Assembly (NCBI GenBank): GCA_022562375.1
Contig: JADFPK010000072.1
Coordinates: 1 to 8,295, forward strand
Length of the DNA stretch: 8,295 nt
Direction: 5' to 3'
DNA from: Pseudomonadota bacterium
Lineage (GTDB): Bacteria; Pseudomonadota; Alphaproteobacteria; SMXQ01
Part shown: positions 1 to 6,466 of the stretch, one piece after another
Position numbering within the stretch: position 1 is the stretch's first letter
How the letters are laid out: every line of letters starts with the position of its first letter
Program-made: the position numbers and the translations under genes
Notes under the pieces: model-generated
Seen by the model: only the letters and a program-made list of their open reading frames with translations
What the model was told of the DNA's origin: nothing
The model's database searches: none

Positions 1-1768
1 AGCGCCTTTGCCCGCGCGTGATCAGCCGGGTCCGGCTGTTGCCGATGATCACCAATGTCGTCATGTCGGCGTCGTCGGGCCCGAGATCGGCGAGCGGGAT
101 GATCCTGACCTCCTCGCCCTTGCGTGCCAGATTGCGCGCGATCAGCACCGGCGTTTCGGGGTCGCGCGACCGCAAGAGTATGTCCCGCGCCGCAATGATC
201 TGATGGCGCCGGCGCGCCGAGGCCGGATTGTAAAGGGCGACGACGAAGTCCCCCTCGCCGGCGGCGCCGAGGCGGCGCTCGATATCGGCCCACGGGGTCA
301 GCAGGTCCGACAGCGAAATGGCGCAGAAATCATGGCCCAAGGGGGCGCCGGCCGCGGCCGCGGCGGCCTGCATGGCGGAGATGCCCGGGGCGATGGATAT
401 GGCGACCCGGTTCCAATCCGCACGCTCTTCGGCGTCGAGCAGTTCGAACACCAGGGAAGCGAGGGCGTAGATCCCGGCGTCGCCGGAAGATACCAGCGCC
501 ACCACCCGGCCCTCGGCGGCGAGATCGAGGGCGGAGCGCGCGCGCTCGGCCTCGGCGCCAATCGGGAAGGCATGACGCCGCTTGGCCGCGATCGTCGGGC
601 CCAGGAGATCGAGATAGAGGGTGTAGCCGACGACCTCTTCCGCCGCCGCCAGGACGCCGCGCGCCTCGCCGGTGAGCAACGCCGGATCGCCGGGGCCGAT
701 GCCGACGATGTGCAGCCGGCCCCGCGCCTGGCCGGTCTCCTCGGCATCGATCGCCCGATCGGCGCGGGCGATGGCGCAAGTCGCGTTGGCCGTTTTCCGC
801 TTGGCGACGATGAGCTCGGCCTCCACCCCCGCCGCCGCCAGCGCCGCCCCCTCGGCGACGCCGTGACAGCCGGTCTCCCGATAGACGGCGAGGGACGGGT
901 TGAGCAGGCGCGGCGTCTCCCGTTCGAGCCGTTTGGACGTGAAGAAACGCGCCGGCACGCCGAGATCCTCCGCCACCGCGTGGACCGCCGCCTCGTCGGC
1001 CTTGAGATCGATGGAGACGACGCAGGCGACGGCGCCGGGCGCGAGATTGGCCGACGCCAGCGTCTCGCGCGCCAGGGCGATGAGCTCTCCCGGCTCCGCC
1101 CCCCTGACACAGCCGACGCCAAGGGCGAGGGTGGCCGGGTTGAGCACCAGGGTTTTCCCGTCCCCCTCCGCTTCGCCCAAATCCCTCTCGGTCAGCACGA
1201 TGGCGTGATCGGCCGCCTCGGCGAAGCGCGCGCCGGAGTTAAGGAGCCACGCCCCGTCGCCGGCCTCGATTTCGAGCCTGACGGGCTCGCCGGCAAGCAG
1301 GGCGGCGGTGACGGCCTTGGCGGCTTGCGCGTTGGCGGCGCGCCAGCCCTTCGGCGGATCGTCGAGCGCCAGGCCGAGACGCACATCGCCGGCGGTGGTG
1401 ATGGCGGGCGATATTCCCAGGCACCGGGCGATGTCGTGGGCGAGGCCGTTGGCGCCGCGATGCCCGCCAAGCAGCGGCACGACGGCGCTGGCGTCCTCGG
1501 CGACGGCGAGCACGCTTGCTTCCTGGCGCTTGTCCGATATGACGCCGGCGAGGCAACGGATGAGGATGCCGGCGGCGCAGATGCCGATAATCGGCACGCG
1601 CTCGGCGAACAAGGCTTGCAGATGTGGGGCGAGATCGCCGAAGGGCACATCGGCGCCGTCGGTGCGAATGCTAAGGCCATGGATGGTGGCGCCGGGAAGG
1701 GCGGATTTGATCCTGAGGGCAAGCTCAACCCCTCCCTCGGTCAGGGCGATCAGCGCCGCCGGCTTCAT
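1..1768 (-). CDS. cobJ: CbiG-CobJ fusion: cobalt-precorrin-5A hydrolase / precorrin-3B C17-methyltransferase (3' end outside window)
   Basis: Translating this strand gives 589 open codons with no stop up to the left edge, so the C-terminus is missing, probably by only a few tens of residues. Residues 1-345 are CbiG-like: an ICAAGI segment at 63-68, a GGHRGANGLA segment from 101, and the C-terminal-domain motif LGVGCVRG at 216-223. CbiG opens the ring-A delta-lactone and releases the C20-derived fragment. From residue 350 comes a CobJ/CbiH SAM-dependent methyltransferase: GIGPGDP at 356-362, VGYTLYLDLL at 380-389, SSGDAGIY at 427-434, APGISAMQ from 460, YNP at 513-515 and GNSRTR at 576-581. 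CobJ methylates C17 with ring contraction. I chose ATG 1768 because GGAGAG lies just upstream and CbiG proteins usually begin MKPA. ATG 1783, in an ATGA overlap with the cobI stop, is the alternative and adds five residues. Both domain identities are secure. The fusion arrangement is read directly from one unbroken frame. Confidence 0.93.
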   Translation of the reverse strand, partial: MKPAALIALTEGGVELALRIKSALPGATIHGLSIRTDGADVPFGDLAPHLQALFAERVPIIGICAAGILIRCLAGVISDKRQEASVLAVAEDASAVVPLLGGHRGANGLAHDIARCLGISPAITTAGDVRLGLALDDPPKGWRAANAQAAKAVTAALLAGEPVRLEIEAGDGAWLLNSGARFAEAADHAIVLTERDLGEAEGDGKTLVLNPATLALGVGCVRGAEPGELIALARETLASANLAPGAVACVVSIDLKADEAAVHAVAEDLGVPARFFTSKRLERETPRLLNPSLAVYRETGCHGVAEGAALAAAGVEAELIVAKRKTANATCAIARADRAIDAEETGQARGRLHIVGIGPGDPALLTGEARGVLAAAEEVVGYTLYLDLLGPTIAAKRRHAFPIGAEAERARSALDLAAEGRVVALVSSGDAGIYALASLVFELLDAEERADWNRVAISIAPGISAMQAAAAAAGAPLGHDFCAISLSDLLTPWADIERRLGAAGEGDFVVALYNPASARRRHQIIAARDILLRSRDPETPVLIARNLARKGEEVRIIPLADLGPDDADMTTLVIIGNSRTRLITRGQRR

Positions 1769-1771
1769 GGT

Positions 1772-1777
1772 CTCTCC
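1772..1777 (-). promoter_or_regulatory. Ribosome binding site deciding the cbiG-cobJ start
   Basis: The minus strand reads GGAGAG here, ending three bases before ATG 1768 (five bases after the GGAG core). It lies between the two candidate in-frame start codons and favours 1768 over 1783. ATG 1783 has no comparable site upstream and would depend on coupling to cobI termination. Confidence 0.6.
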
Positions 1778-1779
1778 GG

Positions 1780-2505
1780 TCATTTCCAGGACTCATGGCG
1801 GCGGTGCGCCAGCACCATCGAGAAATAGGGCGCCTCGTCCGCCTTGACCTCGGTGATCGGCAGGCTTCGTTCATCGGCGAAGCCGACGCGTTCGACATAG
1901 CGGGCGTTGGCCAGAAGACCGGCGTCCTCCAGCACCTTCGCGATCTTGGCGAAGTGCCGGCCGATCTTGATGATGGCGACGCCGTCGGCCTCCTCCATGC
2001 GCCGGCGCAGCACATTCTCATCCAAGGAGGCCGGCAGCACCGTCAAAATATCGCCGCCCGCCGCCAGGGGCGCGCCCAGCGCCGCGGCGCAGGCGGTCAG
2101 GGACGACACCCCGGGCACCACTTCCACCGGCCAGTCCTCGGCCAGCCGGGTGAAGAGGTAGGTGAAGGAGCCGTAGAAGAAGGGGTCGCCCTCGCACAGC
2201 ACGCAGACGTCGCGCCCGGCCTTGAGATGGGCCGAGATCGCCGCCGCCGCCTTGTCGTAATTGGCGGCGTTGGCGGCGTGGCCGGCGCTGATGTCGATGA
2301 GCAGCGGCAGCTCGGTCTTGCCGTTGCCGAGATGCCGATCGACGATCGCCCGCGCCGTGCTCTCGCCCGCCATCGTCGCCGGGTAGGCGATGACCGGCGT
2401 GGCTTTGAGGATACGCAAGCCCTTGACGGTGATCAGGTCGGGATCGCCGGGCCCGACGCCGAGCCCGTAAACCATGGGGGACGATTGCTTTCCTGCTTCC
2501 GTCAT
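1780..2505 (-). CDS. cobI: Precorrin-2 / cobalt-precorrin-2 C20-methyltransferase
   Basis: This 241-residue protein has the normal length and motif order of the CobI/CbiL family of SAM-dependent tetrapyrrole methyltransferases. It has GVGPGDP at 16-22 followed by DLITVKG, YPA at 41-43, CEGDPFFYGS at 104-113 (the SAM-pocket loop) and PGVSS at 131-135. It adds the C20 methyl group to (cobalt-)precorrin-2, the step that commits the ring to B12 rather than to siroheme. In this operon, with CbiX and CbiG, the substrate is probably the cobalt form (inference). The start lies nine bases after the cobL stop. A second in-frame ATG at 2475 (Met11) sits right before the conserved core but has no good ribosome binding site. 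The stop overlaps a possible start of cbiG-cobJ by four bases. Confidence 0.95.
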   Translation of the reverse strand: MTEAGKQSSPMVYGLGVGPGDPDLITVKGLRILKATPVIAYPATMAGESTARAIVDRHLGNGKTELPLLIDISAGHAANAANYDKAAAAISAHLKAGRDVCVLCEGDPFFYGSFTYLFTRLAEDWPVEVVPGVSSLTACAAALGAPLAAGGDILTVLPASLDENVLRRRMEEADGVAIIKIGRHFAKIAKVLEDAGLLANARYVERVGFADERSLPITEVKADEAPYFSMVLAHRRHESWK

Positions 2506-2514
2506 GTTCTGACC

Positions 2515-3720
2515 CTAAGGCTTCACCGCCGCCAGTTGCGTCACCGGGATCAACCCCCGCCAGGCGCCGTATTGGCCGAGCGGCTCGGCGCGGGAGATGG
2601 CGATGCGCGTCAAGCTTCCACCGAAACTATCGCTTGCGCGGGCCAGCACCGTTTCCGATTCCACCGTCACCGCGTTGGCGACCAGCCGCCCTTTGGGCTT
2701 GAGCCGGTCCCAGCAGGCCTCGATCAGACCCGGCGCCGTCAGCCCGCCGCCGATGAACACCGCGTCGGGGGCTTTGAGCCCGTCGAGCGCCGCCGGCGCC
2801 TCGCCTTCGATGATCTCGATCCCCGGCACGCCCAAGGCGGCGGCGTTCCTGGCCATTACCGCCCGGCGCGCGGGGTCGCGCTCGATCGCCGTGGCCTCGG
2901 TGCGCTTGGCCGCGCGCAGCCATTCGATGGCGATGGAGCCGGCGCCGGCGCCGACGTCCCAAAGCCGGGCGCCCGGCATCGGCGCCAGCGCGGAGAGCGT
3001 GATGGCGCGCACCTCGCGCTTGGTGATCTGGCCGTCATGCTCGAAAGCGTCGTCGGGAAGGCCCGGCAGGCGCGGATGAAACGTCGCGTCCTTTCCGGCG
3101 CGGCATTCGACGGCGATGGTGTTGAGGTCCTTGCAACGCGGCGCGTTCCAGCCCTCGGCCGTGGCCTCTATGCGCGATTCCCCCGCCGCCCCCATCTCCT
3201 CCAGCACCACCAGGCGGCTCGGCCCGAAGCCCCGCGCCTTCAACGCCGAGGCCACCTTCCCCGGCGTATCGCCGTCCTCCGACATAACCAGAAGCCGCGC
3301 GTCCGGCGCCATGTGGAGGTTGAGAAGTTCGAGCGGCCGGCCATGCAGCGTCAGGGTCTCGACCTCGTGAAGCGGCCAGTTGAGCCGCGCGCAGGCCAGG
3401 GCGAAGGCGCCGATATGGGGGATCACCGCCATCTCGGAGCGGTCGAAATGCTTCGATAGCGCGACGCCGATGCCGAATGACATCGGATCGCCGCTGGCGA
3501 GCACGGTGACGCGCTTCCCCCGCTTGGCCGCGATGGCGTCGAGCGTGCGCTCGATCGGCCATTGCCAGCCCATGCGCTCGGCCCCGTTCCCCGGCACCAT
3601 GGAGAGGTGGCGTTCGCCGCCGATGAGGATCTCGGCGGTGGCGATCAGGGTCCGCGCCGCCGGGCTCAACCCCGCCAACCCGTCGGCGCCGATGCCGACG
3701 ACGTTGAGCCAGACGGTCAT
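2515..3720 (-). CDS. cobL: Precorrin-6Y C5,15-methyltransferase (decarboxylating), CbiE-CbiT fusion
   Basis: This 401-residue protein has the standard two-domain CobL layout. Residues 1 to about 205 form a CbiE tetrapyrrole methyltransferase domain, with VVGIGADGLAGLSPAAR at the N-terminus and an SGDPMSFGIG loop. The C-terminal half is a CbiT-type Rossmann methyltransferase/decarboxylase, with GQITKREVRA at 230-239, the SAM-binding motif LWDVGAGAGS at 253-262, and FIGGG further on. Together they methylate C5 and C15 and decarboxylate the C12 acetate to give (cobalt-)precorrin-8. The ATG overlaps the cobH stop as ATGA, so translation is probably coupled. One oddity is that the usual P-A-P-S-type stretch of the CbiE domain reads PHIGAFALA here, with Gly where Ser is common. 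The family assignment does not depend on this point. Confidence 0.95.
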   Translation of the reverse strand: MTVWLNVVGIGADGLAGLSPAARTLIATAEILIGGERHLSMVPGNGAERMGWQWPIERTLDAIAAKRGKRVTVLASGDPMSFGIGVALSKHFDRSEMAVIPHIGAFALACARLNWPLHEVETLTLHGRPLELLNLHMAPDARLLVMSEDGDTPGKVASALKARGFGPSRLVVLEEMGAAGESRIEATAEGWNAPRCKDLNTIAVECRAGKDATFHPRLPGLPDDAFEHDGQITKREVRAITLSALAPMPGARLWDVGAGAGSIAIEWLRAAKRTEATAIERDPARRAVMARNAAALGVPGIEIIEGEAPAALDGLKAPDAVFIGGGLTAPGLIEACWDRLKPKGRLVANAVTVESETVLARASDSFGGSLTRIAISRAEPLGQYGAWRGLIPVTQLAAVKP

Positions 3721-4385
3721 GGCGCGCCCCCCGCCGCTTCGGCCCGTACCGCGACCGGGGCCGGGATCGCGATCAACAGGGCGTTGACCGCCGCCGCCGC
3801 CAGGGCCGAGCCGCCGAACCTTCCCGCCAGGGTGATGAAGGGTACGCCGATGTCGGCCTCGACCAGCGCCTGCTTGGATTCGGCGGCGCCGATGAAGCCG
3901 ACGGGAAAGCCGAGGATAAGCGCCGGCTTGCCGGCGCCTTCCTCGATCTCATCGAGAAGCGCGAACAGCGCCGTCGGCGCGTTGCCGATGGCGATCACGC
4001 CGCCGTCGATGCGGGACCGGGCAAGCGCGATGCCGGCGGCGGCGCGGGTGGTCTTGCGTTCGCTGGCGTATGCCGCCGTCCCCGGCCCGTCGAGGGCCGA
4101 GATGATTTCGTTCCGCCCTTCGACGAGATCGGCGCGGATGCCGTCGGCCACCATCTTGCAATCGGCGATGATCGGGGCGCCCGCGGCCAGCGCCGCCCGG
4201 CCCGCCGTCGCGGCGCCGGGGGAGGACCGAAGATCGCGCACCAATTCGGGCATGGCGGTGGCGTGGACCAGGCGAAGGGCGATGTCGGTGAGGTCTTCGG
4301 GGATGGCGGCAAGGTCGGTCTCGCGCCGCACCGCCTCGAACGAACGGCGGTAAATCTCATCGGGGTCGCGGAGATAGGCCCTCAT
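3717..4385 (-). CDS. cobH: Precorrin-8X / cobalt-precorrin-8 methylmutase
   Basis: This 222-residue protein has the usual length for CobH/CbiC. It moves the C11 methyl group to C12, giving hydrogenobyrinic or cobyrinic acid. His41 in RLVHATAMPELV matches the catalytic histidine of the family (His43 in Pseudomonas denitrificans CobH). The stretch PIIADCKMVADGI (71-83), then IGNAPTALF, GFPVGFIGAAESK and GRFGGSALAAAAVNAL, are all typical of the family. It is soluble with no signal peptide. The start overlaps the cbiX stop as ATGA with no clear ribosome binding site, and the stop overlaps the cobL start in the same way. Its place between the chelatase and the methyltransferases supports a shared transcript. 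The gene could equally be called cbiC. Confidence 0.96.
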   Translation of the reverse strand: MRAYLRDPDEIYRRSFEAVRRETDLAAIPEDLTDIALRLVHATAMPELVRDLRSSPGAATAGRAALAAGAPIIADCKMVADGIRADLVEGRNEIISALDGPGTAAYASERKTTRAAAGIALARSRIDGGVIAIGNAPTALFALLDEIEEGAGKPALILGFPVGFIGAAESKQALVEADIGVPFITLAGRFGGSALAAAAVNALLIAIPAPVAVRAEAAGGAP

Positions 4386-5296
4386 GGCTGGATATGCCCG
4401 GTGTCGGGGCCGGTGCCGATGCCGCGCACATGGTGGTGATGGCCGGCCTGGACCTTGCCGACATCGTGCTCGTAACCGATCACCCGTTCGCGGTATTTGC
4501 AGAGCTGGCAGTTCATGTTGTTCGCACCCTTCCCGATCTCATGCACCCGTTCGATCAGGGTCTCGATGGTCAGCGGGTGGTCCTTGAGGTAGCCGGCGGA
4601 GAGGAACTCGATCTCGGGATGTTCGGCCGCCGCCTCCCGGGTCAGGCGAAGGATGCGTTTGACCAGGACGCCGGTGAAGAGGAAATAGGGGAAGACGATG
4701 ATGCGCGGAAAGCCGAGGCGCGCCACCCGCTCCAGTGCCACGTCGACGCCTGGATGGGCGACGCCGCTGAACGCCGTCTCGGCCCAGCCGAAGCCCATCC
4801 CTTCCCACAGCATGCGGGCGATCTTGGCGACGTTGGAGTTGGCGTCGGGATCGGTGGTGCCGCGCCCGACGACGACGAGCAGCGTGTCTTCGCGGCGAAC
4901 CCGCTTTTTCGCCTCCGCCTCCGCCTCCTCGATGCGTTGGGCGGCGACGCGCAACAGCTTGGGCTCGATGGCCAGCTCGCGGGCGTAGCGCACGGTCATT
5001 TCCGGATGGGCATCGGCGAAGGAGTTGAGTTCCGACGGGATGTCGTTCTTCACATGCCCGGCGGCCAACAGCATGCCGGGGACCGCGAGGATGTGTTTGG
5101 CGCCGGCATCGCGCAGGCTCTCCAGCCCTTCGCGGATATGGGGGCGGGCGAATTCGAGATGGGCGTCGGCCAGCGGCAGGGGCCGGATCTCCTCGGCGAG
5201 CCTCGCCGCGAGCCGGCGGAACTCGGCGATTGCCTCTTCGTCGCGGCTGCCGTGCCCGCACAAGAGCACCGCCGTCTCGGTCCCGTTAAGCGCCAT
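4382..5296 (-). CDS. cbiX: Sirohydrochlorin cobaltochelatase, long form with Cys/His C-terminal tail
   Basis: This 304-residue protein has two CbiX-type chelatase halves. The first has the metal-handling His15 (CGHGSRDEE) and His81 (AAGHVKNDIPSEL). The second begins at GRGTTDP (144-150) and includes FPYFLFTGVLVKRI. It inserts cobalt into a sirohydrochlorin or factor-II type ring, the entry to the early-cobalt pathway. A tail after residue 260 carries MNCQLCKYR (Cys263 and Cys266) and GHHHHVRGIG (His286-289). Similar CXXC and His-rich elements occur in long CbiX proteins such as that of Bacillus megaterium, where the Cys motif is linked to an Fe-S centre. I start at ATG 5296 because a strong GAGGGAGGGA site precedes it and the conserved core follows within ten residues; an in-frame ATG at 5341 would add 15 unconserved residues. 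It is first in the operon and divergent from cbiB. Confidence 0.93.
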   Translation of the reverse strand: MALNGTETAVLLCGHGSRDEEAIAEFRRLAARLAEEIRPLPLADAHLEFARPHIREGLESLRDAGAKHILAVPGMLLAAGHVKNDIPSELNSFADAHPEMTVRYARELAIEPKLLRVAAQRIEEAEAEAKKRVRREDTLLVVVGRGTTDPDANSNVAKIARMLWEGMGFGWAETAFSGVAHPGVDVALERVARLGFPRIIVFPYFLFTGVLVKRILRLTREAAAEHPEIEFLSAGYLKDHPLTIETLIERVHEIGKGANNMNCQLCKYRERVIGYEHDVGKVQAGHHHHVRGIGTGPDTGHIQP

Positions 5297-5303
5297 GATC
5301 GAG

Positions 5304-5313
5304 TCCCTCCCTC
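5304..5313 (-). promoter_or_regulatory. Ribosome binding site of cbiX
   Basis: The minus strand reads GAGGGAGGGA, ending eight bases before ATG 5296. It is the strongest Shine-Dalgarno match in the window and sits at the first gene of the operon. The downstream genes rely on overlaps or weaker sites. It decides the cbiX start against ATG 5341. Confidence 0.7.
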
Positions 5314-5403
5314 GTTTCTGACCTTCGCACCCGCCCAACAATGGGGGCGAATGCGCGTTCAGGCCTCCGCCCGAACCCTTCCCAGTTCGTCATTGACCTT
5401 AGG

Positions 5404-5427
5404 CGCCGGCCAAACCATGCTCCGGCG
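5404..5427. repeat. 6-bp GC-rich inverted repeat just before the cbiB start
   Basis: CGCCGG (5404-5409) and CCGGCG (5422-5427) form a perfect inverted repeat with a 12-base spacer, ending at the base before ATG 5428. It could be an operator or a small hairpin. In DNA this GC-rich a six-base match is easily met by chance, and the role is unknown. Confidence 0.3.
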
Positions 5428-6435
5428 ATGCTTGCCACCGGCCCCCTCGGCGTTGGCGGAAGCGGCGCGAACGATGCCTTGATCCTGCTGCTCGCCCTCT
5501 TCATCGAGGCGGTCGTCGGCGGTCTCGGGCCGCTGTTCCGCGTCATCCCCCACCCGGTGGCCGCCTTCGGCCGGCTCGTCGGCGCGCTGGATCGCCGGCT
5601 CAACCGCGAGATCCGCAGCGAGCGCAACCGCATCCTGCGCGGCGCCGTCGTCGTCGTCGTCCTCATCCTTCTCGTCGCCACCATCGGCTGGGCGGTGCAT
5701 CTGTTTGCCCGCAAGGTCCCCTTCGGCGAGGTCCTGGAACTTGCCGTCCTGGTGATCCTGATCGCCCAGCGCGGCCTCTTCGATCACGTCAGGCGCGTCG
5801 GGACGGCCCTCCGCGAGGACGGCATCGACGCCGGGCGCGCCGCCGTCGGTCACATCGTCGGGCGCGACGTCAAGGGGCTCGACGAACACGGGGTCTGCCG
5901 CGCGGCGATCGAAAGCTGCGCCGAGAACTTCAGCGACGGGGTGCTGGCGCCGGTGTTCTGGTACGCCCTCCTCGGCCTTCCGGGCTTGATGATGTACAAG
6001 GCGGTCAACACCATGGACAGCATGATCGGCTTCACCACGCCCCGCCATCGCGCCTTCGGCATGGCGGCGGCGCGGCTCGACGATGCGCTCAACTTCTTCC
6101 CGGCGCGCATTTCCGGCGTGGTGATCGCCCTTGCGGCGCTGTTCGTGCCGACGGCCAACGCCGCGCGTGCCTTCAAGGTCATGTTCAGCGACGCCGCCAA
6201 GCACCGCTCGCTCAACGCCGGCTGGCCCGAAGGGGCGATGGCCGGGGCGCTCGACCTGGCGCTCGGCGGGCCGAGGAGCTATCAAGGCGAGGCGGCGCCC
6301 GATCCCTGGATCGGCGGCGGCAGGGCGCGGGCGAACCCCCGGGACATCCGCCGCGCGCTTTACATGTTCACGGTCGCCTGCCTGATAAACGCCGGGCTCG
6401 TCGCCGGTCTGATCCTTTTGCATCTCAGTACCTAG
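5428..6435 (+). CDS. cbiB: Adenosylcobinamide-phosphate synthase, membrane protein CbiB (CobD)
   Basis: From ATG 5428 the protein is 335 residues, normal for CbiB, which attaches the (R)-1-amino-2-propanol (phosphate) arm to adenosylcobyric acid at the inner membrane. Hydrophobic segments lie at about 18-35, 72-92, 102-116, 172-190, 222-242 and 310-331. Family motifs are HPVAAFGRLVG (42-52), GRDVKGLDEHGVCRAAIES from 145, ENFSDGVLAPVFWY, YKAVNTMDSMIG (190-201), NAGWPEGAMAGAL from 263 and LGGPRSYQG from 279. The frame is open back to ATG 5341, but those extra 29 residues are Arg/Pro-rich and not family-like. No Shine-Dalgarno precedes 5428, so the start is less certain than the identity. It is transcribed away from the cbiX operon and toward cobQ. 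The stop lies inside a 24-bp tandem duplication. In alphaproteobacterial nomenclature this gene is cobD. Confidence 0.93.
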   Translation: MLATGPLGVGGSGANDALILLLALFIEAVVGGLGPLFRVIPHPVAAFGRLVGALDRRLNREIRSERNRILRGAVVVVVLILLVATIGWAVHLFARKVPFGEVLELAVLVILIAQRGLFDHVRRVGTALREDGIDAGRAAVGHIVGRDVKGLDEHGVCRAAIESCAENFSDGVLAPVFWYALLGLPGLMMYKAVNTMDSMIGFTTPRHRAFGMAAARLDDALNFFPARISGVVIALAALFVPTANAARAFKVMFSDAAKHRSLNAGWPEGAMAGALDLALGGPRSYQGEAAPDPWIGGGRARANPRDIRRALYMFTVACLINAGLVAGLILLHLST

Positions 6436-6466
6436 AACGTTCTGCATCTCAGTACCTGGAACGTTC
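6419..6466. repeat. 24-bp tandem duplication at the cbiB/cobQ convergent junction
   Basis: Units 6419-6442 and 6443-6466 abut exactly and differ at one base only (A at 6434, G at 6458). Each unit ends in the palindrome GAACGTTC. The unit is eight codons long, so both reading frames are kept. Copy 1 holds the cbiB stop TAG (6433-6435), which reads TGG in copy 2. Copy 2 holds the cobQ stop (6449-6451 on the minus strand), and the same in-frame TGA recurs in copy 1. No T-tailed terminator hairpin is visible here. Confidence 0.95.

Larger units (their letters stand above)
5297..5427. promoter_or_regulatory. Divergent intergenic region between cbiX and cbiB
   Basis: These 131 bases separate the divergent cbiX and cbiB genes and must hold the promoter of the minus-strand operon if it starts here, and probably that of cbiB. 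On the plus strand a TTGACC (5393-5398) is followed after 17 bases by CATGCT (5416-5421), a weak -35/-10-like pair. I see no B12-box-like consensus on either strand, and the region is short for a full cobalamin riboswitch (about 200 bases). No clear minus-strand promoter could be named by eye. Confidence 0.45.

Noticed and set aside
298..1122. Minus-strand Arg/Ser/Pro-rich frame within cbiG-cobJ
   Set aside because: It is a shifted frame of the same strand. The codon-by-codon translation in the correct frame gives the family proteins.
8..1828. 606-codon plus-strand open frame
   Set aside because: It lies antisense to cbiG-cobJ, is Arg/Gly/Asp-rich with no family motifs, and is expected from third-position GC bias. 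The minus-strand frame carries clear CbiG and CobJ motifs.
1795..3459. 554-codon plus-strand open frame
   Set aside because: It is antisense to both cobI and cobL, is low-complexity Arg/Gly/His-rich, and spans two real genes.
5297..5427. Possible cobalamin riboswitch
   Set aside because: I looked for B12-box-like and ACTG-type core sequences on both strands and saw none; the region is also short for the element.
4394..5482. 362-codon plus-strand open frame opposite cbiX
   Set aside because: It has no recognisable domains and is the complement of a well-supported chelatase gene.
6436..6448. Intrinsic terminator between cbiB and cobQ
   Set aside because: There are only 13 bases between the stops, with a short palindrome and no T run on either strand.
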